A model generated the notes under the pieces. It was given only the letters and a program-made list of their open reading frames with translations. It searched no databases and was not told where the DNA came from. The position numbers were made by a program, and so were the translations under genes. From JAKACA01 sp050008715 (GTDB lineage Bacteria > Actinomycetota > Acidimicrobiia > Acidimicrobiales > Bog-793): a stretch of DNA of 50,253 bases. This document shows, in pieces, positions 17,197 to 24,181 of the stretch. Positions within the stretch are counted from its first letter, which is position 1; every line of letters begins with the position of its first letter. The stretch spans positions 1 through 50,253 of the forward strand of contig JBEKMC010000009.1 in assembly GCA_050008715.1 (NCBI GenBank). Reading direction: 5' to 3'.

Positions 17197-18010
17197 CAGC
17201 GCCACAGATCTCGACCCGTCAGTCGCCGAGAGTTACGGCATCGCGATCGTGGACTTGGACGTGCGGTTGGGCGATCTCGGCCCCGACGTCACGAGCACAT
17301 GGTCGCCTGAGCAATTTTGGCAACAGTGTGCCAAAAGCTCCAGTCTGCCCGAGACGTCGGCGCCATCACCGGGTGCATTCGTCCGCGCCTACCTGGCCGC
17401 CGCAGAGGACGGCTGCGACGGCGTCGTCTGCATCACGATCTCCTCGAAGCTGTCAGCTACATATCAGGCGGCTGTGGCCGGCGCCACGGAGGTGGCAGAC
17501 CGGATCGAGGTTCGCGTCGTCGACTCGCTGTCGGTGACGATGGGAGAGGGCCTACTCGCCATCGACGCCGCCACGTCGGCCCGCGAGGGGGGCACACTCG
17601 ACGACATCGCCGCCAGAGCCACTGCTGATCGGGATCGCACCCGCGTCTACGGGGCCCTCGACACCCTGGACAACCTTCGCAAGGGCGGCCGCATCGGCAG
17701 TGCTCAGGCCTTCTTCGGGTCGTTGCTGTCGATCAAGCCGGTCATCGAGGTACGCGATGGCCTGGTCGAGGCAGAGTCCCGGCAGCGCACACGCTCACGA
17801 TCGCTCGAGTACCTGGCGGACAAAGTGAAGAGTGCGGGCGAAGTCGAGCAGCTCGCCGTTGTCCACGCCGCAGCCGGCGACGTCGACGCTTTCGTCGACA
17901 TGCTGGTCGGCGTCGTTCCTCGTGACCAGATCTGGTTGAGCTACATCGGGCCGGTGATCGGCACACATTCAGGGGCTGGTGGGATCGGCGTGTGCTTCAA
18001 GATCAAGTGA
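17171..18010 (+). CDS. DegV family protein (fatty-acid-binding, FakB-like)
   Basis: DegV proteins bind a fatty acid, and FakB members present it to a fatty-acid kinase. The 279-residue protein has the fold's landmarks: IRVVTDSATDLDPSVAESYGI, TSAPSPGAFVRAYLAA, ITISSKLSATYQAA, VVDSLSVTMGEGLLA, TLDNLRKGGRIGSAQAF, SIKPVIEVRDG and GTHSGAGGIGVCF. The ATG at 17171 is preferred because GAGGAGG lies seven bases upstream; an ATG two codons earlier would be too close. It overlaps the murJ end by 26 bp. No kinase partner (FakA) is seen in the window, so the physiological role is open. Confidence 0.92.
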   Translation: MATIRVVTDSATDLDPSVAESYGIAIVDLDVRLGDLGPDVTSTWSPEQFWQQCAKSSSLPETSAPSPGAFVRAYLAAAEDGCDGVVCITISSKLSATYQAAVAGATEVADRIEVRVVDSLSVTMGEGLLAIDAATSAREGGTLDDIAARATADRDRTRVYGALDTLDNLRKGGRIGSAQAFFGSLLSIKPVIEVRDGLVEAESRQRTRSRSLEYLADKVKSAGEVEQLAVVHAAAGDVDAFVDMLVGVVPRDQIWLSYIGPVIGTHSGAGGIGVCFKIK

Positions 18011-18076
18011 TCCCGCTACCGGACAACCGGTGCTCAGTGCACCGCGCGGCACGACGGCGGCAGTAGCCTGCCCGAC

Positions 18077-18412
18077 ATGTCTTCCGACACCGGTGCTGGT
18101 GAAACGAACGGTCGAGGCACCCCGTCTGGCAGCGATTGGGCGTCGCTCGCCACCGCCAAGGTGGAGGACGTCGTCTCGCTCATCCGTGACCGCACCGTCA
18201 CGCCGATCTTCAAGATCGTCCGCTTCGTCATCTTCGGTCTCCTTGCGATGTTCATCGCGGCGCTGCTGGCGGTGCTCGGTGCGGCGGGAGCGCTGCGGAT
18301 ACTGGACGATTACCTCTTCCATCAGCGCGTCTGGGCCAGCTACCTCGTGATCGGTGGAATCTTCTCGGTCCTCGGGATGTTCTTGTCGCGGATGCGCCAT
18401 CCGCGCACCTAG
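18077..18412 (+). CDS. Small two-helix membrane protein of unknown function
   Basis: The 111-residue protein starts with a polar, Gly/Ser/Thr-rich segment (1-22) and an amphipathic helix (LATAKVEDVVSLIRDRTVTPI). Two membrane helices follow, at about 48-73 (VIFGLLAMFIAALLAVLGAAGAL) and 84-104 (WASYLVIGGIFSVLGMFLSR), with a short basic end. I do not recognise a family with certainty; it loosely resembles the small holin-like or phage-holin-superfamily membrane proteins often seen in actinobacteria. It lies between degV and trxB, 66 bp and 38 bp away, all on the plus strand. Coding is supported by the even hydrophobic pattern and position. Confidence 0.7.
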   Translation: MSSDTGAGETNGRGTPSGSDWASLATAKVEDVVSLIRDRTVTPIFKIVRFVIFGLLAMFIAALLAVLGAAGALRILDDYLFHQRVWASYLVIGGIFSVLGMFLSRMRHPRT

Positions 18413-18450
18413 GACCTCGGTCCGGTGACGGGCGAGGAGAACGAGGAACC

Positions 18451-19422
18451 ATGAGAACTGGAAGAGTCCGCGACGTCGTCATCCTCGGTTCAGGCCCGGC
18501 GGGGCTGACCGCCGCCATCTACACGGCGCGCGCCGACTTGAGCCCTCTCGTGCTCGAGGGTGAGCCGTCGTCAACGAGTGACCAGCCGGGCGGTCAGCTG
18601 ATGCTGACGACTGACGTCGAGAATTTCCCCGGCTTCGCCGAGGGTGTCATGGGCCCCGAGCTCATGCGGCAGATGCGATCGCAGGCAGAGCGCTTCGGGG
18701 CCGACCTGGCCGTCGAAAAAGCCACGAAGGTCGACCTCTCGGTGTCACCCATCGAGATATGGGCCGCTGAGGACGACGTGGAGCCGGCGGTCCGGACACA
18801 GACGCTCATCATCGCGACCGGGGCGCGCTCCCTGTTGCTCGGTTTGCCGAACGAGGCTCGCCTGATCGGGCACGGGGTGTCCACGTGCGCCACCTGCGAC
18901 GGGTTCTTCTTCCGGGACAAGCCCATCGTCGTCGTCGGCGGCGGTGACTCTGCGCTCGAAGAGGCGCTCTTCCTGACGAAGTTCGGCCGGTCGGTGACCA
19001 TCGTGCACCGCCGCAAGGAGCTCCGAGCGTCGAGGATCATGCAGGATCGGGCCTTTCGCAACGAGAAGATCGAATTCGTCTGGGACTCAGCAGTTGTCGA
19101 CATCCTCGGCGGCGACCGTGTCGAAGGCATCCGGATCAAGGACGTCCACACCGGCCACGAGCGCAATCTCGACGCAGAAGGTGTGTTCGTGGCGATCGGA
19201 CACGCTCCGAACACCGCCCTGTTCCGCCGCCAGCTGGACATGGACGCTAATGGATACCTGGTCACAAGGGGTGGGACGAAAACGGCCCTTCCCGGTGTTT
19301 TTGCATGTGGTGACGTGCAGGACCACGAATACCGGCAGGCCATCACGGCTGCCGGCTCGGGCTGCATGGCGGCGATCGACGCCGAGCGATACCTCGCTGC
19401 GCTGCGACACGAACTCGGATAG
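18451..19422 (+). CDS. trxB: Thioredoxin-disulfide reductase
   Basis: TrxB passes electrons from NADPH through FAD and an active-site disulfide to thioredoxin. The FAD motif is VVILGSGPAGLTAAIYTARA at the N-terminus. The redox centre is CATCDG (Cys146 and Cys149), and the NADPH motif is VVVGGGDSALEEALFL. The C-terminal FAD segment GVFACGDVQDHEYRQAITAAGSGCMAA is complete. The 323-residue length is normal. A short insertion with acidic residues (SPIEIWAAEDDVEPAV) lies before the LIIATGARS strand. An AGGAG is present about ten bases upstream of the ATG. It is 11 bp before trxA, forming the usual trxB-trxA pair near the origin. Confidence 0.97.
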   Translation: MRTGRVRDVVILGSGPAGLTAAIYTARADLSPLVLEGEPSSTSDQPGGQLMLTTDVENFPGFAEGVMGPELMRQMRSQAERFGADLAVEKATKVDLSVSPIEIWAAEDDVEPAVRTQTLIIATGARSLLLGLPNEARLIGHGVSTCATCDGFFFRDKPIVVVGGGDSALEEALFLTKFGRSVTIVHRRKELRASRIMQDRAFRNEKIEFVWDSAVVDILGGDRVEGIRIKDVHTGHERNLDAEGVFVAIGHAPNTALFRRQLDMDANGYLVTRGGTKTALPGVFACGDVQDHEYRQAITAAGSGCMAAIDAERYLAALRHELG

Positions 19423-19433
19423 AGGAGATTGCA

Positions 19434-19763
19434 ATGGCTGACAACATCATCACGGTGAGCGACGACACGTTCGACGAGCAGGTGACGCTCGCCGACGTAC
19501 CCGTGCTCGTCGACTTCTGGGCCGAGTGGTGTGGGCCGTGCAAGATGGTCGCGCCGGTGCTCGAGGAGATCGCCGACGACAAGAAAGGGGCGTTGCGGGT
19601 CGCAAAAGTCAACGTCGACGACAACCCGCGCACTGCCCAGCGCTTCCAGGTGATGAGCATCCCGACACTGCTCTTGTTCAAGGACGGTGAGCCTCAGAGC
19701 CGTATCGTCGGCGCTCGCCCGAAGAGCCAGATCCTGGCCGAGGTCGATCCTCACTTGTCCTGA
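19434..19763 (+). CDS. trxA: Thioredoxin
   Basis: The 109-residue protein is a canonical thioredoxin. It has VLVDFWAEWCGPCKMVAPVLEEIA with Cys33 and Cys36 in the WCGPC active site, the buried Asp of VDFWA, and the cis-Pro in SIPTLLLFKDG. It is the electron acceptor of the TrxB encoded immediately upstream. A GAGGAG lies a few bases before the ATG. Pairing with trxB and proximity to the CwlM-like gene match the Mycobacterium trxB2-trxC-cwlM order. Confidence 0.97.
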   Translation: MADNIITVSDDTFDEQVTLADVPVLVDFWAEWCGPCKMVAPVLEEIADDKKGALRVAKVNVDDNPRTAQRFQVMSIPTLLLFKDGEPQSRIVGARPKSQILAEVDPHLS

Positions 19764-19859
19764 GCTTCGGCAGCGGCACGGACCGACGCGCCTCGACAAT
19801 CGGAAACCCCTTTGTTTTTGCGGCAATTCACGCCCCGTTAGCTCAGGGGACGTCGTACC

Positions 19860-20924
19860 ATGGAACGGATGTCTCCTGCCGCGAACGCGCCGGCCCCGGT
19901 GCCTGGGACGATGAACGGGTGGGCGGGCGTACTGCCCCTGACCATCGACTCCGCCGGCGAGGCAGTCGCAGATCTCCAGTCACGACTCGTCCGGCTCGGC
20001 CTCCTCGAGGCAACAAGAGCCACGGGCACGTTCGATGTCGTGACCGGAGGCGCTGTGGCCGCCTTCCAGCGCCAGCGCGGTTTGCGCTGCGACGGCGTCT
20101 GCGGACGAGAGACATGGGCTGCTGTGGTGGAAGCGGGTTACACCCTCGGTGACCGGACTCTGTACCGGCGTGCGCCCATGATTCATGGCGACGATGTCGC
20201 CGAGCTACAGCGTCGCCTGAGCGCCTTGGGTTTCGACCCCGGCGGCGTGGATGGGATCTTCGGCGACCGGACCGCCACGGCGCTCAGTGAGTTCCAACAG
20301 AACGTCGGCCTGACCGTCGACGGCATCTGTGGCCACCTGACGATTACCGAGCTCACCCGTTTGACGCTTCGCCCTGGCGGAGCCGATCTCGTCAGCGCCG
20401 TCCGGGAGCGTCTCATCGCATCAGCCCGAGGCGCGAACCTGCACGGTCGCAAGATCGCCGTCGGCGAGCAAGGCGGTTTTGGGACCGGGGTCGGTGCCGT
20501 CTGCCGGGCGCTGACCGCCGCCGGTGCCGAGTCATTGCAGCTTCATCACCCAGACGAGTCCGAACAGGCAGCGTCTGCGAACCGTGCCGCCGTCGACTGC
20601 TACGTGGGTCTCCGCCTCGAGCCGCACCACTCGTCCGTGAAGACGATGTACTACCGCGGATATCGCTACGAGTCCGAAACGAGCCGATTGCTCGCCAATC
20701 TGATGCGCGAACAGATCGTCGACCGCCTCGGGTTCCAACACGGCTCGACCGAGGGAATGGCCGTCCGCATCCTCCGAGAGACGCAGATGCCGGCTGTCCT
20801 CGTCGAGCTGGGGGACCCCAACCTCGTGGTGATGAAGGTCAGCGAACTGGCCCAGGCGGTCGTGAATTCTCTCGAGCAATGGCTGAAGGTCGACTGGGAG
20901 GCAGAAGGCTCGTCCACAACTTGA
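19860..20924 (+). CDS. CwlM-like peptidoglycan-binding, amidase-3-like protein, probably non-catalytic
   Basis: The 354-residue protein has two PG_binding_1 repeats (about 31-90, AVADLQSRLVRLGLL to GRETWAAVVEAG; and 112-165, DVAELQRRLSALGFDPGGVDGIFGD). An amidase-3-like domain follows at about 180-350. In active amidases the first zinc ligand is the His of DPGHGG; here the corresponding stretch reads AVGEQGGFG. The S-x-H segment is replaced by GLRLEPHH. The final catalytic Glu is kept (AVLVELGDPN). No signal peptide is seen. In mycobacteria CwlM is cytoplasmic and controls MurA and peptidoglycan precursor supply rather than cutting wall. Position (trxB-trxA-x-parB) and domain order support this as its equivalent. 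Confidence 0.85.
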   Translation: MERMSPAANAPAPVPGTMNGWAGVLPLTIDSAGEAVADLQSRLVRLGLLEATRATGTFDVVTGGAVAAFQRQRGLRCDGVCGRETWAAVVEAGYTLGDRTLYRRAPMIHGDDVAELQRRLSALGFDPGGVDGIFGDRTATALSEFQQNVGLTVDGICGHLTITELTRLTLRPGGADLVSAVRERLIASARGANLHGRKIAVGEQGGFGTGVGAVCRALTAAGAESLQLHHPDESEQAASANRAAVDCYVGLRLEPHHSSVKTMYYRGYRYESETSRLLANLMREQIVDRLGFQHGSTEGMAVRILRETQMPAVLVELGDPNLVVMKVSELAQAVVNSLEQWLKVDWEAEGSSTT

Positions 20925-20942
20925 TGCACAGGTTGTGGATCA
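20910..20942. terminator. Hairpin between convergent cwlM-like and parB genes, built from two DnaA-box-like sites
   Basis: TCCACAAC (20913-20920) and GTTGTGGA (20932-20939) form an 8-bp stem with an 11-base loop, straddling the cwlM-like stop. No U-tract follows, so a role as a bidirectional terminator is only possible. Each arm also matches a DnaA box at eight of nine positions (TCGTCCACA at 20910-20918; TGATCCACA on the minus strand at 20942-20934). Confidence 0.45.
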
Positions 20943-20991
20943 CCGTTTATCAGCAGTAGAGACGTCCCCTACGCCTCCACTTGACGTCGAG

Positions 20992-21969
20992 CTACTCGCC
21001 TCCGCTGTTGCCGGCGATGATCACTCGATAGATCCGCTCGAGGTCGTCGAGATTGGCAAACTCGATGACAACTCGCCCGTGTTTCGCGCCCATCTCGACC
21101 GTCACGCGGGTGTTCAAGTAGTCGCCGAGCAGCTCCTCGAGATCGAGGAGGCCAGGCGGCCGGAGGCGAGTCGCCGGCGTTGGAGCCGCCTGCGGAGGCG
21201 AACCAACGGGACTCTCGGTCGGCAGGGCGTGGAGCCTGCCGGCTACCCCGGAGCCGTCCGACACCGCCTCGGATATCGGCTCCTCCGCAAGCGGGTCGTC
21301 CGCTCGGAGGGCGGAACGCACCTTGTCCTCTACTGCCCGCACGGAAAGACCCTCATGGACGATCTCGAGAGCCAACCGCTCCTGCAGCGCCCGGTCGGGG
21401 GACCCGAGCAGTGCCCGAGCATGACCGGCCGTCAGCAGATTGTCGCGGACGTGGCGCTGCACCGCCGGCGGAAGCTGGAAGAGGCGGAGCGAATTCGTGA
21501 CGGTGGTCCGACTCTTCCCGACGCGATGGGCGACCTCGTCGTGGGTGAGCCCAAAGTCCTCGATGAGCTGCTGATAGGCGCCGGCCTCGTCGAGCGGGTT
21601 CAGATCCTCGCGTTGCAAGTTCTCCACGAGGGCCTGCTCGAGGCTCGTGACATCGTCGACGACACGGACCACAGCTGGAATGGTGGCAAGTCCCGCGCGG
21701 CGAGCGGCTCGGTACCGACGTTCGCCGGCGATGATCTCGTACTCACCCTGCGTTGTCTCGCGAACGAGCACAGGCTGCAACACACCGACAGCCTTGATCG
21801 AGTCGACGAGGGACGTGAGTGCCTCCTCGTCGAACTGCTTCCTCGGCTGATTGGGATTCGCCTTGATTTGATTGAGCGGCAACAAGATCAGATCGGAGGA
21901 GGCAGGTCCTGGCCCACCTTGCGGGATGAGTGCTCCCAATCCGCGTCCGAGGCCACTACGACGAGACAC
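20992..21969 (-). CDS. parB: Chromosome partitioning protein ParB (CTPase, parS-binding)
   Basis: ParB loads at parS sites, spreads as a CTP-dependent clamp and works with ParA in origin segregation. The 325-residue protein has the N-terminal RRSGLGRGLGALIP motif, the CTP-binding fold with GERRYRAARRAG, and the helix-turn-helix (LTHDEVAHRVGKSRTTVTNSLRLFQLP). A Pro/Ala-rich linker and a C-terminal dimer domain (LLDLEELLGDYLNTRVTVEMG to RIYRVIIAGN) follow. The GTG at 21969 has GGAGG nine bases upstream and overlaps the parA end by 14 bp; the ORF extends further upstream only as overlap with parA. Confidence 0.96.
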   Translation of the reverse strand: MSRRSGLGRGLGALIPQGGPGPASSDLILLPLNQIKANPNQPRKQFDEEALTSLVDSIKAVGVLQPVLVRETTQGEYEIIAGERRYRAARRAGLATIPAVVRVVDDVTSLEQALVENLQREDLNPLDEAGAYQQLIEDFGLTHDEVAHRVGKSRTTVTNSLRLFQLPPAVQRHVRDNLLTAGHARALLGSPDRALQERLALEIVHEGLSVRAVEDKVRSALRADDPLAEEPISEAVSDGSGVAGRLHALPTESPVGSPPQAAPTPATRLRPPGLLDLEELLGDYLNTRVTVEMGAKHGRVVIEFANLDDLERIYRVIIAGNSGGE

Positions 21970-22816
21970 CAGCCACCTCCTTCGCCAGCTCCCGATAGGC
22001 GATGGCGCCTCGCGACGTTGGATCATGCACCGTGATGGGCTCCCCGAAGGACGGCGCCTCGGAAATCCGAACCGTGCGCGGAATGATGTTCTTGCACACC
22101 ACGTCGCCGAAGTGCGACCGCACCTCGGCGACGACCGAGTCGGAGAGCTTCGTCCTGGCGTCATACATCGTGAGCACGATGGTCGTAACCGCCAGGGTGG
22201 GATTCAGGTTCGATCGGACGAGCTCCACATTCCGTGTCAGTTGCGACACCCCTTCGAGGGCGTAGTACTCGCACTGAATCGGGACGAGAACTTCGGTGGC
22301 CGCCGTCAAGCCGTTCAAGGTGATGAGCCCGAGGGACGGAGGACAGTCGATGAGGACGAAGGCGAAATCGTCCCTGATGGCGTCTATCGCCTTTCGGAGC
22401 CGGTGCTCCCGACTGAGCACTGGGACGAGCTCGATCTCTGCTCCGGCAAGATCCAGCGTGGAGGGAGCGAGGAAGAGGTTCTTGATATTCGTCGGCTCGA
22501 TGCAGTCCTCCATGGCGACATCGTGCAGGAGGACGTCGTACATCGAATAGTCGAAGGAACGCGGATCGATACCGAGGCCTGTACTGGCATTGCCTTGGGG
22601 ATCCAGGTCGACGATGAGGACCCGGAGGCCCAGATCGGCCAGGGCAGCCCCCAGGTTCACGGCGGTCGTCGTCTTCCCGACGCCACCCTTCTGGTTCGCG
22701 ACCGCCATCACTCGAGCGGGTCGGGTGACGGTGGACACCGCCTCGCTCGTTGCCGGCTCCACCTGGCTCTTCGAGCCAACTGGTGTCGTCAACTCGTCTC
22801 CAAGCACGTCCGACAT
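21956..22816 (-). CDS. parA: Chromosome partitioning ATPase ParA (Soj)
   Basis: ParA forms a nucleoid-bound ATPase gradient that moves ParB-parS complexes. The 286-residue protein has a 35-residue variable N-terminus, then the deviant Walker A AVANQKGGVGKTTTAVNLG. The switch LIVDLDPQGNASTGLG and the Walker B VLIDCPPSLGLITLN follow. Further family segments are CEYYALEGVSQL, VLTMYDART and IPRTVRISEAPSFGEPI. The ATG at 22816 has an ACGGGAG about five bases upstream. It is 34 bp downstream of the small LAGLIDADG-like gene and overlaps parB, so the three may be one transcript. Confidence 0.97.
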   Translation of the reverse strand: MSDVLGDELTTPVGSKSQVEPATSEAVSTVTRPARVMAVANQKGGVGKTTTAVNLGAALADLGLRVLIVDLDPQGNASTGLGIDPRSFDYSMYDVLLHDVAMEDCIEPTNIKNLFLAPSTLDLAGAEIELVPVLSREHRLRKAIDAIRDDFAFVLIDCPPSLGLITLNGLTAATEVLVPIQCEYYALEGVSQLTRNVELVRSNLNPTLAVTTIVLTMYDARTKLSDSVVAEVRSHFGDVVCKNIIPRTVRISEAPSFGEPITVHDPTSRGAIAYRELAKEVAGVSS

Positions 22817-22850
22817 CAGACTCCCGTCACGATCGTCACAGGGGGATCGG

Positions 22851-23261
22851 TCACGTCAATACCTCCCGGGGTAACGTACCCGATCCGGACGACGGATCCG
22901 CGGTGAACGCGGAGGATGCTGGTGGCGGCGCCGGCTGCAACCTCCCGGGGTAGCGCGCCTTCATCTGTTCGAGACGGGCGTGCGTGTGGGTGTCCAACTC
23001 GGGAACGGTCGCCTCGAGAAGGGGCAGGATCACATCGCGCAAGTAGCTTCCACGGACCATCCATTGGAAGTACTCGCGACCGTCGTGGGAGTACGGACCG
23101 TAGAGGCGCCCGCCGGGGAACGTGTGCTCCAGCCAACGGAACATCGACTCATGGCGTACATGCATCCGCAGTGTGATCTGGGGTTGCCGACCATCGCCGC
23201 CGAAGTGCCCCTCACCGACGAGGAGGCCCGTGAGGACACCTTGTTCGAGTTCGCTTGCCAC
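22851..23261 (-). CDS. Small LAGLIDADG-like protein between rsmG and parA
   Basis: The 136-residue product begins with MASELEQGVLTGLLVGEGHF (GTG read as Met), which fits a single LAGLIDADG helix in the L-x-G-x-x-x-G-E-G-x-F form. The metal-binding Glu is kept, but the preceding Asp is Val. PQITLRMHVRHESMFRWLEHTFPGG and YFQWMVRGSYLRDVILPLLEA follow, resembling the core strands and helices of homing-endonuclease domains. A Pro/Ser-rich tail ends it. I set the start at GTG 23261 because AGGAGG lies five bases upstream. The frame is open 46 codons further, through the parS-like repeats. Function is unknown: a domesticated DNA-binding protein or a chromosome-segregation accessory are possibilities. 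Confidence 0.7.
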   Translation of the reverse strand: MASELEQGVLTGLLVGEGHFGGDGRQPQITLRMHVRHESMFRWLEHTFPGGRLYGPYSHDGREYFQWMVRGSYLRDVILPLLEATVPELDTHTHARLEQMKARYPGRLQPAPPPASSAFTADPSSGSGTLPREVLT

Positions 23262-23279
23262 GTGCCCCTCCTGCAAAGG

Positions 23280-23308
23280 TGTTTCACCGTAAGGTACCAC
23301 GTGGAACA
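23280..23308. promoter_or_regulatory. parS-like site 1 (TGTTTCAC half-site plus near-parS palindrome)
   Basis: TGTTTCAC at 23280-23287 is the left half of the canonical parS (TGTTTCACGTGAAACA). It is followed by GGTACCACGTGGAACA at 23293-23308, which matches the parS variant TGTTCCACGTGGAACA at 14 of 16 positions. The site lies in the leader of the LAGLIDADG-like gene, 1.3 kb from parB. Proximity to parA and parB supports ParB binding; this is inferred from sequence. Confidence 0.65.
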
Positions 23309-23369
23309 ATCGGGGCGATTTCGACCGCCCGTCGGAAGGCGGAGGGCTGCTGCCGAACGCCGGGCCGGG

Positions 23370-23398
23370 TGTTTCACCGTGGGGTGCCACGTGGAACA
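23370..23398. promoter_or_regulatory. parS-like site 2, direct repeat of site 1
   Basis: This 29-bp element repeats site 1 with three substitutions, exactly 90 bp away: TGTTTCAC at 23370-23377 and GGTGCCACGTGGAACA at 23383-23398 (14 of 16 to the parS variant). It begins 16 bp from the rsmG stop. The conservation of the half-site, spacing and palindrome in both copies, against divergent sequence between them, suggests selection on the DNA. Confidence 0.65.
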
Positions 23399-23413
23399 TG
23401 TCGCTCGGGAGGT

Positions 23414-24148
23414 TCAGAACAAGGGACGTTTCGCCGGGATTCCGTCACGCCTCGGATAACGATCCGGGCAGGCTGTATCGACCCGGAGAACGGCATACCG
23501 GAAGCCACCTGCCCGCCATTCGCGAGCTGGGGAGAATCCGAGGGCGGCCACATGCGCCGGCGGCCATCGCGCCTCGACACCGTCGGACGAGGAGAGCTCA
23601 CGTGCGCCCACCTCGGGTGCTTCCGGGACTACGTTCTCCCCTCGGAACGGCGGTTCGGAGACAACGAGATAACCGCCGAGACGCAGCAACGGCGCAGCGC
23701 ATTCCGCCACTACACCGGGTCGCCCGAACGATCGAGCCACTGCGACGACAGCCGAGTGGCGCCACGAAGGCGTCCGACCAGCGAGCTCGGCACGCAGTCC
23801 GAGTACTTCCACGCTCTGTGCCAAGCGGAGAAGCTCGATGCTGGATTCCAGCCACTCGGCCCGTCGCTCGGAACCTTCCAGCAGCACGATCCGGTGGATT
23901 CCGACTGGTGGTGCAAGTGCGAGTACAAGTCCCGGTATGCCCGCCCCAGCCCCGAGGTCGATCAGGGATCCGTCCGGCGCCTCTGATCCGTCCTGTATCG
24001 CCTGATCCCCGGCTACCGCCTTTCCGGACATGAGGGCGGACACCACCAACGAGAACCCGGAGGCGTGATCGATGTGGCGCTGAATCGGCTGGTCGCCGAG
24101 ATAACCACGATCACGAGCTTGGCTCAGCAGCTCTCTCAACCCCGTCAC
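23414..24148 (-). CDS. rsmG: 16S rRNA (guanine-N7) methyltransferase RsmG (GidB)
   Basis: RsmG methylates G527 (E. coli numbering) of 16S rRNA using SAM. The 244-residue protein has IQRHIDHASGFS near the N-terminus and the SAM loop LIDLGAGAGIPGLVLAL. The acidic ribose-binding site is VLLEGSERRAEWL. VEVLGLRAE and the family-typical end RYPRRDGIPAKRPLF follow. The 30-residue stretch before the SAM loop is partly unusual (VVSALMSGKAVAGDQAIQDG). The start is the GTG at 24148, with an AGGA about ten bases upstream. It lies 33 bp after jag. In actinobacteria loss of this gene gives low-level streptomycin resistance (family knowledge). Confidence 0.95.
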   Translation of the reverse strand: MTGLRELLSQARDRGYLGDQPIQRHIDHASGFSLVVSALMSGKAVAGDQAIQDGSEAPDGSLIDLGAGAGIPGLVLALAPPVGIHRIVLLEGSERRAEWLESSIELLRLAQSVEVLGLRAELAGRTPSWRHSAVVAVARSFGRPGVVAECAAPLLRLGGYLVVSEPPFRGENVVPEAPEVGARELSSSDGVEARWPPAHVAALGFSPAREWRAGGFRYAVLRVDTACPDRYPRRDGIPAKRPLF

Positions 24149-24181
24149 AGCGTTCAGTCCTGCTGCGAGAAGGCGAGGCAG

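Noticed and set aside
19832..19850. GCCCCGTTAGCTCAGG resembles the 5' end and D-arm of a tRNA
   Set aside because: No matching anticodon arm, T-arm or 3' acceptor strand follows; the sequence runs straight into the CwlM-like start codon.
23262..23399. Extended N-terminus of the LAGLIDADG-like protein through the parS-like repeats
   Set aside because: The GTG at 23261 has a strong ribosome site, and the extra 46 residues only reflect the repeated DNA (FHV-x-P-x-GETP twice).
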